DNA from: Lachnospiraceae bacterium
GTDB taxonomy: Bacteria; Bacillota; Clostridia; Lachnospirales; Lachnospiraceae
DNA: 64,000 nt
Assembly: GCA_022781985.1 (NCBI GenBank)
Contig: JALESH010000048.1
Span: 1 to 64,000, forward strand
Reading direction: 5' to 3'
Position numbers and translations under genes: made by a program. How positions within the stretch are numbered: the first letter of the stretch is position 1; the number at the start of each line of letters is the position of its first letter. This document shows, one piece after another, positions 38,176-47,251 of this stretch. The notes below the pieces were generated by a model. The model was not told the DNA's origin, ran no database searches, and worked only from the letters and a program-made list of their open reading frames with translations.

Positions 38176-38219
38176 TGCATCAGACAGTCAGGATTATTAA
38201 GAAATAAGGAGGTAGTATC

Positions 38220-38783
38220 ATGTCATTGATCAATAAGGAGATAGTTGACTTTACCGTGCAGGCTTATGCCGATGGTGAGTTTAAAACAGTATCTAAAGAG
38301 GATGTTTTGGGAAAATGGAGTGTGTTCTTCTTTTATCCGGCAGACTTCACCTTTGTCTGTCCCACAGAGCTGGAGGATCTGGCCAACAAATATGAGGAGT
38401 TCAGAAATATAGGGTGCGAGATCTACAGCGTGTCCTGTGACACTCATTTTGTTCATAAGGCATGGCATGACGTTTCTAAAACCATAAAAAAGATCCGGTA
38501 TCCTATGCTGGCAGATCCCACAGGAGTGCTGGCAAGAGGCTTTGAGGTAATGATTGAAGAGGATGGGCTGGCAGAAAGGGGAAGCTTCATCGTAAATCCG
38601 GAGGGAAGGATCGTGGCTTATGAGGTGATTGCCGGCAACGTGGGAAGGAATGCGGATGAGCTTTTCCGCCGTGTACAGGCATCTCAGTTTGTGGCAGAGC
38701 ACGGTGATCAGGTATGCCCCGCAAAATGGCAGCCGGGAGCTGAGACTCTTAAGCCAAGCTTGGATCTGGTAGGGCTTATTTAA
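38220..38783 (+). CDS. ahpC: Alkyl hydroperoxide reductase C (2-Cys peroxiredoxin)
   Basis: AhpC reduces peroxides using a Cys thiol. The 187-residue protein has the peroxidatic Cys in FYPADFTFVCPTE and the resolving Cys in GDQVCPAKWQPG, the AhpC-Prx1 layout. AAGGAGG precedes the ATG. The next gene codes for the matching reductase, so the pair forms a complete NAD(P)H-driven peroxidase system. Confidence 0.96.
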   Translation: MSLINKEIVDFTVQAYADGEFKTVSKEDVLGKWSVFFFYPADFTFVCPTELEDLANKYEEFRNIGCEIYSVSCDTHFVHKAWHDVSKTIKKIRYPMLADPTGVLARGFEVMIEEDGLAERGSFIVNPEGRIVAYEVIAGNVGRNADELFRRVQASQFVAEHGDQVCPAKWQPGAETLKPSLDLVGLI

Positions 38784-38794
38784 AATATGTTGAT

Positions 38795-38824
38795 CCCCGT
38801 CTCGGCCTTGAGACGGGGTGTTTT
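38795..38824 (+). terminator. Hairpin between ahpC and the reductase gene
   Basis: CCCCGTCTC and GAGACGGGG form a 9-bp stem with a 6-base loop, followed by TGTTTT. It may limit read-through so that AhpC is made in excess of the reductase. Confidence 0.75.
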
Positions 38825-38859
38825 CATGCAGCAGGATGGAGCAGAGAGGAGTATGAGTG

Positions 38860-40530
38860 ATGTTGGAAACGGATAAGAGTTTATATGATGTAGTCATCGT
38901 AGGCGGCGGCCCGGCCGGGCTTTCGGCAGCCATCTATGCAGCCAGGGCAAAGTTTCGGGTTCTGGTGGTGGAGAAAAGCGGTATTGGGGGGCAGATCACC
39001 ATTACCTCGGAGATTGTGAACTATCCGGGCGTAGAGTACAGCAGCGGGAAGGAACTGACGGAAAAGATGCGGCTTCAGGCAGAGGGTTTCGGCGCGGAGT
39101 TTTTGGCGGCGGAGGTAGTGGACATGGAGCTGGAGAAGGAGATCAAGACCATCCGTACCACCAGAGGGGAGTATCAGGCCCTGGGCGTGGTGCTGGCTAC
39201 CGGTGCCAATCCCAGAAAGCTTGGCTTCAAAGGAGAAAAGGCCTTTCAGGGCCGTGGAGTAGCCTACTGTGCCACCTGTGACGGCGAATTTTTTACAGGA
39301 AAGGAGGTCTTCGTCATCGGAGGTGGATTTGCTGCCGTGGAGGAGGGGATCTTTCTGACCAAATATGCCGTGAGAGTGACCCTGATTGTAAGAGAGGAAA
39401 ATTTTACCTGTGCCAGGACAGTGTGGGAGAAGCTGGAGGGAAGGGAAAACATCAGGGCAGTCTTCCGCACCGAGCTGATAGAAGTCGCTGGGGAGGATAT
39501 GGTGACCTATGCCCGGTTCCGCAATAATGAGACAGGAGAGGAGTGGAGCCATGAGGCTGCGGAGGGCTTCGGCGTCTTCGTGTTTGCCGGCTATGTGCCC
39601 AATTCTGAGTGGATCGGCGACAGTGTGAAGAAGGACGAGCAGGGCTATCTGCTCACCGACAGGGATCAGAAGACCAGCCTGGAGGGAGTATATGGGGCGG
39701 GAGACATCTGCGTGAAGAACCTGCGCCAGGTGGTCACTGCGGTATCTGACGGCGCAGTGGCAGCCACCTCTCTGGAAAAGGTGGTATCCGGGCTGCATGA
39801 GAAACTGGATATTCCGCCCCTTGTCCGGATGGAAAAGCATCCCCACAAGGGGAAGAAATCAGAGGATGGGCTTGGGGAAGGGAGTGAAGGAAGCGGCGGG
39901 GAATTTTTAAATGCAGAAATCCGTGCCCAGCTGGAAGACTTATTTGCCAGATTTGAGCATTCTGTGATCCTCAAGGTCTGGCTGGATGATCAGCCTCTGT
40001 CGGGAGAGGTAATGGGCTTTATCAGAGAACTGGAGGATCTGACCGATAAGGTGGCCTGGAGGAGGGCAGAGTGGAAGGAGGGCCAAAAGATGCCTGTGCT
40101 GCCCTCGGTGGAGATCTGCCGTGAGGATGGAAGCAGCAGCGGCATTCATTTTCATGGAGTGCCGGGGGGGCACGAATTCAATTCCTTCGTGATCGCTCTT
40201 TACAATGCAGCAGGTCCGGGGCAGCAGGTGGATGAGGAAACGGAAAAAAGGCTCAGGGGGATCCGGGGGAAGCATAATTTAAAGGTTCTGGTTTCCCTTT
40301 CCTGCACCATGTGCCCGGAGACGGTGATGTCTGCCCAGAAGGCGGCAGCTCTTTCAGAAAATATAGAGGCAGAGATGTTCGATCTAGCCCATTTTCCGAG
40401 GCTGAAGGAAAAATATAAGGTGATGAGCGTTCCCTGCCTGATTCTGAATGATGAAAAGGTGTTTTTCGGCAAAAAAAATATAAAGGAAATCACAGATATT
40501 CTGGCCAGTGCCGAGGGGAATGAAAAATAA
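38860..40530 (+). CDS. AhpF-like flavoprotein reductase with reversed domain order
   Basis: The 556-residue protein starts with a thioredoxin-reductase-like module: FAD-binding VVIVGGGPAGLSAAIYAARA, redox pair CATC in VAYCATCDGEF, and NAD(P)-binding VFVIGGGFAAVEEG. After a low-complexity linker (about residues 325-345) comes a double thioredoxin-fold domain like the N-terminal part of AhpF, with redox pair CTMC in SLSCTMCPETV. In enterobacterial AhpF that domain comes first. It should pass electrons from NAD(P)H to AhpC. GAGAGGAG lies 8 bases before ATG 38860. Confidence 0.92.
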   Translation: MLETDKSLYDVVIVGGGPAGLSAAIYAARAKFRVLVVEKSGIGGQITITSEIVNYPGVEYSSGKELTEKMRLQAEGFGAEFLAAEVVDMELEKEIKTIRTTRGEYQALGVVLATGANPRKLGFKGEKAFQGRGVAYCATCDGEFFTGKEVFVIGGGFAAVEEGIFLTKYAVRVTLIVREENFTCARTVWEKLEGRENIRAVFRTELIEVAGEDMVTYARFRNNETGEEWSHEAAEGFGVFVFAGYVPNSEWIGDSVKKDEQGYLLTDRDQKTSLEGVYGAGDICVKNLRQVVTAVSDGAVAATSLEKVVSGLHEKLDIPPLVRMEKHPHKGKKSEDGLGEGSEGSGGEFLNAEIRAQLEDLFARFEHSVILKVWLDDQPLSGEVMGFIRELEDLTDKVAWRRAEWKEGQKMPVLPSVEICREDGSSSGIHFHGVPGGHEFNSFVIALYNAAGPGQQVDEETEKRLRGIRGKHNLKVLVSLSCTMCPETVMSAQKAAALSENIEAEMFDLAHFPRLKEKYKVMSVPCLILNDEKVFFGKKNIKEITDILASAEGNEK

Positions 40531-40597
40531 AATCAATATTTCGCACTGGTATCATATATTTTAAAAGCGCAGCTGGTCAGGATAAAGGAGGCAGAGG

Positions 40598-40678
40598 ATG
40601 AAAAAACACAGGTTTTGGGCATGGGCAATGCTGGCATGCCTTATGATGACATTTTATACAGGCATCAGACACAAATAA
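40598..40678 (+). CDS. 26-residue membrane peptide upstream of the DUF6110-like gene
   Basis: Absent from the ORF track. AAAGGAGG is well spaced before ATG 40598. The product is one basic-ended hydrophobic helix (starts MKKHRFWAWAM, ends TFYTGIRHK). The next gene begins 15 bases after the stop. Short peptides of this style precede DUF6110-type genes in related bacteria as far as I recall. It may belong to the metal-transport locus. Confidence 0.6.
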   Translation: MKKHRFWAWAMLACLMMTFYTGIRHK

Positions 40679-40693
40679 AGGAGGATGTATCGT

Positions 40694-40954
40694 ATGTGGG
40701 ACTTTATGGAAAAAATCAACTGGAAAAAGACAGGTATCTTTGCGACAGGGGTATTGTTTGGAACGGCGGGAGTCAAGGTGCTGGGCAGCAAAGATGCCAA
40801 GAGGGTGTATACAAACTGTGTGGCGGCTGCCCTCAGAGCTAAGGAATGTGTGATGAAGACGGCCGTGACCATCCAGGAAAATGCAGAGGATATTTATGCA
40901 GAAGCAAAGGTGATCAATGAGGAGCGGGCTGCAGCTGTCTCCGAAGAGGAGTGA
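40694..40954 (+). CDS. DUF6110-like small protein of the P-type ATPase locus
   Basis: The 86-residue protein begins MWDFMEKINWKKTGIFATGVLFGTAG, a short amphipathic segment followed by a hydrophobic stretch. Then comes KDAKRVYTNCVAAALRAKECVM and an acidic helical tail. It matches my memory of the DUF6110 family found next to heavy-metal ATPases. ATG 40694 is 9 bases after AAAGGAGG, better than the track start at 40685. It overlaps the ATPase gene start by a few bases if the GTG at 40951 is used. Confidence 0.75.
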   Translation: MWDFMEKINWKKTGIFATGVLFGTAGVKVLGSKDAKRVYTNCVAAALRAKECVMKTAVTIQENAEDIYAEAKVINEERAAAVSEEE

Positions 40955-40959
40955 TAGAA

Positions 40960-43032
40960 TTGGAGTTCAGTATAAAGCATGTGATAAAGGGACGGCTCAG
41001 AGTACATCTGTCCGTGTCCCGGATGACCTGCCGGGAAGCGGATATTCTATTCTGCTACCTGAGCCGGCAGAAGAATGTGACCTCGGCCAAGGTATATGAG
41101 CGTACCGGGGATGCAGTGATCTGCCATACCGGAGACAGGGCAGAGGTGCTGGCCCTGCTGCGCCGGTTTCGCTTTGAGGAGGAGCAGCCGGAGGGGCTGC
41201 CGGAGAATACCGGCAGAGAGCTCAATGGCAGGTATCAGGAGAGGCTGCTGGGCAGGATTCTTTCCTATTATGCAAGGAAGCTTTTTCTGCCCTATCCGCT
41301 GAGGATCTGCTATGCAGGGCTGAAGTCGGCAGGGTATATCTGGAAGGGACTCAGGACTCTGGCTAAGGGGAGGATAGAGGTGCCGGTGCTGGATGGGACT
41401 GCTATTGCTGTATCCATGCTCAGAGGAGATGCCGATACGGCAGGCTCCATCATGTTTCTGTTAGGTGTGGGAGAGCTTCTGGAGGAGTGGACCCACAAAA
41501 AGTAGGTGAACGACCTGGCCAGGACCATGTCCCTCAACATAGGCAGGGTCTGGAGGAAGAGTGAGGGCCGGGAGGTGTCGGTTCCTGTTTCTGAGATCCG
41601 TCCGGGAGATCAGGTGGTGATCCATATGGGCAGTCTCATCCCCTGCGACGGCACCGTAGCAGAGGGGGAGGCCATGGTGAACCAGGCATCCCTGACGGGA
41701 GAATCCCTGTCGGTAAGAAAGGCGGAGGGGAGTACGGTCTACGGGGGAACCGTGGTGGAGGAGGGAGAGATTACGGTCATCGTACAGGCTGCAGGAGGAG
41801 ACGGCAGGTATGAAAAGATCGTCACCATGATCGAAGAATCCGAGAAACTGAAATCAGCCATGGAGAGCAGGGCGGAGCATCTGGCAGACAGGCTGGTACC
41901 CTTCACCCTGGCAGGTACGCTGCTGGCCTGGCTGCTTACCGGAAATGCGGAGAAGGCCCTGTCGGTACTGATGGTAGACTTCTCCTGTGCCTTGAAGCTG
42001 GCTGTGCCCATATCCGTTCTTTCGGCCATCAGGGAGGCGAGAGCCTACAGGATGACAGTAAAAGGTGGGAAATACCTGGAGGCAGTGGCAGAGGCGGATA
42101 CCATTGTATTTGACAAAACAGGTACCCTGACTGAGGCCAGGCCTACCGTGGCCGGAGTGATTCCCTTCCGGGACGAGGACCCGGATGAGCTTCTCAGGAT
42201 CGCTGCCTGTATGGAAGAGCATTTTCCCCACTCCATGGCCAAGGCGGTGGTCAATGCGGCAAGGGAAAGGCAGCTGGACCATGAGGAGATGCATTCCAGG
42301 GTGGAGTATATTGTGGCGCATGGCATTTCTACCACGATAGAGGGGAAGAGGGCCATAATCGGCAGCCGCCACTTCGTCTTTGAGGATGAAAAATGTCAGG
42401 TTCCCGAAGGGATGGAGGAGCGCTTTGAAAGCCTGCCTGCAGAGTATTCCCATCTGTATCTGGCAGTGGAAAACCGGCTTGCGGCGGTGATCTGCATCGA
42501 AGATCCCCTTCGGGAGGAGACGGAGGAGGTGATTCGGGCGCTGAAGGAAACCGGACTGTCCAGGATCGTCATGATGACCGGAGACAACCAGCTTACCGCA
42601 CAGGCTATAGCCCGACGGATAGGGATAGACGAGTACTATTCGGAGGTCCTTCCTGAGGATAAGGCTGCCTTTATCGTAAGGGAGAAGGCTGCCGGCAGAA
42701 AGGTGATCATGGTAGGGGACGGCATCAACGACTCCCCGGCGCTCTCTGCGGCGGATGCAGGCATAGCCGTCAGCGACGGAGCCGAAATCGCCAGGGAGGT
42801 GGCGGATATCACCGTGGAAGCAGAAGACCTGGCCGAGCTTGTGACTCTGAGACTGCTGAGCCAGGGGCTGATGAAGCGGATCAACAGAAACTACCGCGCT
42901 ATTGCAGGCTTCAATACCATACTGATCCTGCTGGGCGCAGGAGGTGTGATCCGGCCTGCTGCGGCAGCCCTGCTTCACAATACCTCCACTCTTGTCATCG
43001 GGCTGAAGAGTATGGAAAACCTGCTGCCCTGA
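40960..43032 (+). pseudogene. P1B-type heavy-metal ATPase gene split by an in-frame TAG
   Basis: The frame runs from a TTG at 40960 (8 bases after GAGGAG; GTG 40951 is possible) through an HMA-like N-terminal domain and membrane segments to GELLEEWTHKK, then meets TAG at 41503-41505. It resumes at once with VNDLARTMSLNIGRVW. The second part has the actuator TGES, phosphorylation site DKTGTLTEA, TGDN and GDGINDSPALSAADAG. The TM metal motif is SCALKLAVP rather than CPC. One base change (for example TCG to TAG) explains the split. The metal is not known. A restart at GTG 41506 could make a partial protein. Confidence 0.85.
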
Positions 43033-43040
43033 TTGGGTCT

Positions 43041-43076
43041 GGCCATATCCGGTATTTTCGGATGTGGCCTCTTTTT
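43041..43076 (+). terminator. Terminator after the P-type ATPase gene
   Basis: GGCCATATCCG and CGGATGTGGCC form an 11-bp stem (one G-T pair) with a short loop and TCTTTTT tail. The 43077-43196 gap holds a possible -10 TACAAT at 43143 and nothing else recognised. Confidence 0.85.
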
Positions 43077-43196
43077 GCGCAGGGAAATAAAGAAACAGGT
43101 GCCGCTTTTAAATTATCTCTTTTCTGAAAAGGGCAGATGTGTTACAATGGACTGAGCAGACGGCTGTAAGGCTGAGAGACAATAAAGGTGGGGCAT

Positions 43197-43889
43197 ATGA
43201 AGAGAATACTATTAAAGCTGAGCGGAGAGGCTCTTGCGGGAGAGAAGAAGAGCGGATTTGATGAGGAGACGGTAAGGGGGGTTGCGCTGCAGGTAAAGCA
43301 GATCGTGGGGAATACCCAGGTGGGCATCGTGATCGGGGGAGGCAATTTCTGGCGGGGCCGTTCCAGTGAAAATATCGACAGAACCAAGGCGGATCAGATC
43401 GGCATGCTGGCCACGGTGATGAACTGTATCTATGTGTCGGAGATCTTCCGTTCTGTGGGGATGGATACGGAGATACTGACCCCTTTTGTCTGCGGCTCCT
43501 TTACCAGTCTTTTTTCCAAGGACAGGGCCAATGAATATTTTCAGCAGGGCAGGATCGTTTTTTTTGCAGGGGGTACGGGGCACCCTTATTTCTCAACGGA
43601 TACAGGGGTGGTGCTGCGGGCTGTGGAGACGGAGGCGGATGTGATTCTCCTAGCCAAGGCGGTGGACGGAGTCTATGATGACGATCCCAGGCTCAATCCG
43701 GCAGCAAAAAAATATGATGAGGTCTCCATCCACGAGGTGATCGCAAAGAACCTTCAGGTGGTGGATATGACGGCATCCATCCTGGCCAGAGACAACAGGA
43801 TGCCCATGTGGGTCTTTGGGCTGGGGGAGAAGGACAGCATTGTGAATACTGTTAACGGCAGATTTACAGGCACCAAGGTGACAGTTTAG
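43197..43889 (+). CDS. pyrH: UMP kinase
   Basis: PyrH phosphorylates UMP to UDP. The 230-residue protein of the amino-acid-kinase fold has MKRILLKLSGEALAG at the N-terminus, GIVIGGGNFWRGR, and TDTGVVLRAVETEADVILLAKAVDGVYDDDP. The AAAGGTGG site supports ATG 43197 over the track GTG at 43188. It is followed by frr at 20 bases, the standard bacterial pyrH-frr pair. Confidence 0.96.
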   Translation: MKRILLKLSGEALAGEKKSGFDEETVRGVALQVKQIVGNTQVGIVIGGGNFWRGRSSENIDRTKADQIGMLATVMNCIYVSEIFRSVGMDTEILTPFVCGSFTSLFSKDRANEYFQQGRIVFFAGGTGHPYFSTDTGVVLRAVETEADVILLAKAVDGVYDDDPRLNPAAKKYDEVSIHEVIAKNLQVVDMTASILARDNRMPMWVFGLGEKDSIVNTVNGRFTGTKVTV

Positions 43890-43909
43890 AAAAGATCGGA
43901 GGAAAACAT

Positions 43910-44461
43910 ATGGACGGGAAGTTAAAGGTTTATGAGGATAAGATGACAAAGGCATTCGACTATCTGGCAGCTGATTTTGCCGCCATCAGGGCAGGACGCG
44001 CGAATCCCCATGTACTGGATAAGATCAGGGTGGATTATTACGGTACCCCCACACCCATCCAGCAGGTAGGGAACATCACAGTTCCGGAGCCCAGGATGAT
44101 TCAGATCGCCCCCTGGGAAAAGACGCTGATCAGGAATATTGAGAAAGCGATCCTGGCTTCTGATGTGGGGATCACTCCCTCTAACGACGGTGCGGTCATC
44201 CGTCTGGTATTTCCGGAGCTGACGGAGGAGAGAAGGAAGGATCTGGTAAAGGAAGTAAAGAAAAAGGGAGAAGAGGGCAAGGTGGCCATCCGCAATATCA
44301 GGAGGGACGGCAACGATGCTTTCAGGAAGCTGGCAAAGGAGGATGTTTCTGAGGATCAGATCAAGCAGCTGGAAGAGAAGCTCCAGAAGCTGACAGACAG
44401 GTTTATCAAGGATATCGAAAGGCTGGTAGAAGAGAAATCGAAGGAAATTCTCACAGTATAA
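43910..44461 (+). CDS. frr: Ribosome recycling factor
   Basis: RRF splits post-termination ribosomes with EF-G. The 183-residue helical protein has the family signatures FAAIRAGRANPHVLDKIRVDYYG, NITVPEPRMIQIAPWEK and the C-terminal KLAKEDVSEDQIKQLEE region. AGGA lies before the ATG. It follows pyrH and precedes uppS. Confidence 0.97.
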   Translation: MDGKLKVYEDKMTKAFDYLAADFAAIRAGRANPHVLDKIRVDYYGTPTPIQQVGNITVPEPRMIQIAPWEKTLIRNIEKAILASDVGITPSNDGAVIRLVFPELTEERRKDLVKEVKKKGEEGKVAIRNIRRDGNDAFRKLAKEDVSEDQIKQLEEKLQKLTDRFIKDIERLVEEKSKEILTV

Positions 44462-44537
44462 GGATTACAGAAGGAGGGACATTCGATGCAGGTCGTTTTG
44501 TCCCTTCTGACGATATGAGTCTTGGAGGAACGGCAAA

Positions 44538-45257
44538 ATGCTGGAAAAGATGAAGATTCCCAATCACGTTGCGATCATTCTGGACGGAAACGGCAGATGG
44601 GCCAGAAGCAGAGGAATGCCGCGAAGCTACGGACACGTGCAGGGAGCCAAGGCAGTGGAGACCATCTGCGAGGAAGCCTATAAGCTGGGCATACAGTATC
44701 TGACCGTATATGCTTTTTCTACGGAAAATTGGAACCGGCCTGAGGATGAGGTGGAGGCGCTGATGAAGCTGCTTAGGAACTACTTAAAGACCTGTCTGAA
44801 AACCGCATCAAAAAACCGAATGTGCGTCAGGATCCTGGGAGACAAGAGCGGGCTGGACGAGGATATCAGAACCAGGATAGAGGAGCTGGAAAAGGCCACC
44901 AGTGAGAATGACGGCCTGCATTTTCAGATTGCCCTCAACTATGGGGGCAGGGATGAAATTGTCAGGGCAGTAAAAAAACTGGCGCTGGAGGTAAAGTCGG
45001 GCAGCAGGGAGGCAGAAAGCATCACCGAGGAGACAGTGAGTGAAATGCTGGATACCCATGGGCTGCCGGAGCCGGATCTGCTGATCAGAACCTGCAATGA
45101 ACAGAGAATATCCAATTTTCTGCTCTGGCAGCTGGCTTATACGGAATTTTATTTCACTCCTGCAGCATGGCCTGATTTTACAAAAGAAGAATTGATAAAA
45201 GCCATAGAGGCATATAATAAAAGGGATAGAAGATATGGATTGGTGAAGAAGGATTAG
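44538..45257 (+). CDS. uppS: Undecaprenyl diphosphate synthase
   Basis: UppS makes the C55 lipid carrier for peptidoglycan. The 239-residue cis-prenyltransferase has the diphosphate-binding region AIILDGNGRWARSRGMPRSYGH and the later conserved LLIRTCNEQRISNFLLWQLAYTEFYF (where a G/S residue before EQR varies). GGAGG precedes ATG 44538 at 9 bases. cdsA follows after 12 bases. Confidence 0.96.
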   Translation: MLEKMKIPNHVAIILDGNGRWARSRGMPRSYGHVQGAKAVETICEEAYKLGIQYLTVYAFSTENWNRPEDEVEALMKLLRNYLKTCLKTASKNRMCVRILGDKSGLDEDIRTRIEELEKATSENDGLHFQIALNYGGRDEIVRAVKKLALEVKSGSREAESITEETVSEMLDTHGLPEPDLLIRTCNEQRISNFLLWQLAYTEFYFTPAAWPDFTKEELIKAIEAYNKRDRRYGLVKKD

Positions 45258-45269
45258 GAGGAAACGGCT

Positions 45270-46091
45270 ATGTTCAAGACTCGTGTGCTCAGCAGTATCT
45301 TTCTTGTAATGGCGGCTCTTGTGACAGTTTTCTGCGGTGGATATCTGCTGGCAGCCATTCTTTTGCTGGTTTCTGCAGTGGCTTACGGAGAGCTGAGCAG
45401 GGCATGTGGGATCCATACTCAGGGAAAGAGGATCAATGCGCTGGAGGGAGCTGGCTATACCGCTATTCTCTTCTATTATGGAGCGGTGGTATTTGGAGAG
45501 GATCCCGTCCTGCCTTTTCTATGTATTCTCTTTGCAATGATAGCTTATATGTTTGTCTATGTCTTTACCTTTCCCCGTTTCCGGGCGGAGCAGGTGATGT
45601 CAGCTTTTTTCAGCTTTGTGTATGCGCCTGTGATGCTTTCCTTTATTTTTCAGACCAGAGAGCTGGAATACGGTCTGGGCATTGTGTGGCTGATCTTCAT
45701 CAGCTCCTGGATCTGTGACAGCTGTGCCTATCTGACGGGGATCCTGATAGGGAAGCATAAGCTGGCCCCCGGGCTGAGTCCGAAGAAGTCCCTGGAAGGG
45801 GCTGTGGGAGGTATCGCAGGTTCTGCACTGGCAGGAGGCCTGTATGGGTATTTTGCAGTGGGCAGTATGCTGCCTGAGCAGGGCATGGTATGGAACTTTG
45901 TGCTGATCGGCGGGCTGGGAGCTGTGATTTCGCAGATCGGGGATCTGGCTGCATCTGCCATCAAGAGAAACCATGAGATCAAGGATTACGGACATCTGAT
46001 ACCGGGACATGGAGGCATCATGGACCGGTTTGACAGTGTGATCTTTACGGCACCCATGATCTATGCTTTGGCGGTGCTGCTGATTCAATAA
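45270..46091 (+). CDS. cdsA: Phosphatidate cytidylyltransferase
   Basis: CdsA makes CDP-diacylglycerol for phospholipids. The 273-residue membrane protein has several helices and the CdsA signature near the C-terminus, DLAASAIKRNHEIKDYGHLIPGHGGIMDRFDS, plus GLSPKKSLEGAVGG. AGGAGG lies before the ATG. It sits in the usual uppS-cdsA-dxr-rseP order. Confidence 0.96.
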   Translation: MFKTRVLSSIFLVMAALVTVFCGGYLLAAILLLVSAVAYGELSRACGIHTQGKRINALEGAGYTAILFYYGAVVFGEDPVLPFLCILFAMIAYMFVYVFTFPRFRAEQVMSAFFSFVYAPVMLSFIFQTRELEYGLGIVWLIFISSWICDSCAYLTGILIGKHKLAPGLSPKKSLEGAVGGIAGSALAGGLYGYFAVGSMLPEQGMVWNFVLIGGLGAVISQIGDLAASAIKRNHEIKDYGHLIPGHGGIMDRFDSVIFTAPMIYALAVLLIQ

Positions 46092-46105
46092 AGACGGAGG
46101 TAGGG

Positions 46106-47251
46106 ATGAGGAGGATAGCGGTTTTGGGCTCCACGGGCTCTGTGGGAACACAGACCCTGGAGATCGTCAGGCAGAATCGGGACCTGCAGGTGACTGCCCT
46201 GGCAGCGGGAAGCAACGTGGAGCTGATGGAGAAGCAGATCAGGGAGTTCCGGCCTGCTGCAGCAGCCATGTGGAGTGAAGAGGCCTGCAGGGAGCTGAGA
46301 TTGAGGGTGGCGGATACCGGTGTGAGGATCGGCTGTGGCATGGAAGGACTGCTGGAAATTGCCGTCATGGAGGAAGTAGAGATACTGGTGACAGCCATCG
46401 TGGGGATGATCGGGATCAGGCCCACCATTGCTGCCATTGAAAGCGGTAAGAGCATCGCCCTTGCCAATAAAGAGACATTGGTTGCAGCGGGTCATATCAT
46501 TATGCCCCTGGCCGGGAAGTGCGGAGTTTCCATCCTGCCGGTGGACAGCGAGCACAGCGCGGTTTTTCAGTCCATGAACGGAGAAAATAGAAGCCGGATC
46601 AGTCGGATCCTGCTGACTGCCTCGGGAGGGCCTTTTCGGGGCAGGACCAGAAGGGAGCTTTCGACTGTGCAGGTGGAGGATGCCCTGAAGCATCCCAACT
46701 GGGCTATGGGGAGGAAGATCACCATAGACTCTGCCACCATGGTGAATAAGGGACTGGAGGTCATGGAGGCTGCCTGGCTGTTCGGTGTGGGGCTGGAGAA
46801 AATCGAGGTAGTGGTGCATCCTCAGAGCATCATTCATTCTATGGTAGAGTATGCGGACGGCGGGGTGATGGCACAGATGGGAGTGCCGGATATGAAGCTT
46901 CCTATTGCCTATGCACTGTTTTATCCCGACAGAAGGCCCCTGGAAGGGAAGCGGCTGGATTTTTCCCAGTTGAGCAGCCTGACCTTTGAGAAGCCGGATA
47001 TGGAGGCCTTTCCGGGACTGCGGCTGGCTTTTGCAGCGGCACGGCAGGGAGGCAGTGTACCCACGGTTTATAATGCGGCCAATGAAAGGGCTGTAAGTCT
47101 GTTTTTAGAAAGGAAGATAGGATTTATGCAGATTCCGGAGCTGATCGAAGCATCCATGGCAGCCCACAGGAGGGTGGATAGCCCCAGTGTGGAGGAGATC
47201 CTTCAGGCAGAGCGGGAAACGTATGAATTTATCAGACAGGTGGTAAATTGA
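46106..47251 (+). CDS. dxr: 1-deoxy-D-xylulose 5-phosphate reductoisomerase
   Basis: Dxr makes MEP, the committed step of non-mevalonate isoprenoid synthesis. The 381-residue protein has the NADPH-binding LGSTGSVGTQTLEIVR, SIALANKETLVAAG, the metal and substrate motif PVDSEHSAVFQ, ASGGPF and HPNWAMGRKITIDSATMVNKGLE. It feeds UppS upstream and works in the same pathway as ispG downstream. Its stop overlaps the rseP start (TTGA). Confidence 0.97.
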   Translation: MRRIAVLGSTGSVGTQTLEIVRQNRDLQVTALAAGSNVELMEKQIREFRPAAAAMWSEEACRELRLRVADTGVRIGCGMEGLLEIAVMEEVEILVTAIVGMIGIRPTIAAIESGKSIALANKETLVAAGHIIMPLAGKCGVSILPVDSEHSAVFQSMNGENRSRISRILLTASGGPFRGRTRRELSTVQVEDALKHPNWAMGRKITIDSATMVNKGLEVMEAAWLFGVGLEKIEVVVHPQSIIHSMVEYADGGVMAQMGVPDMKLPIAYALFYPDRRPLEGKRLDFSQLSSLTFEKPDMEAFPGLRLAFAAARQGGSVPTVYNAANERAVSLFLERKIGFMQIPELIEASMAAHRRVDSPSVEEILQAERETYEFIRQVVN

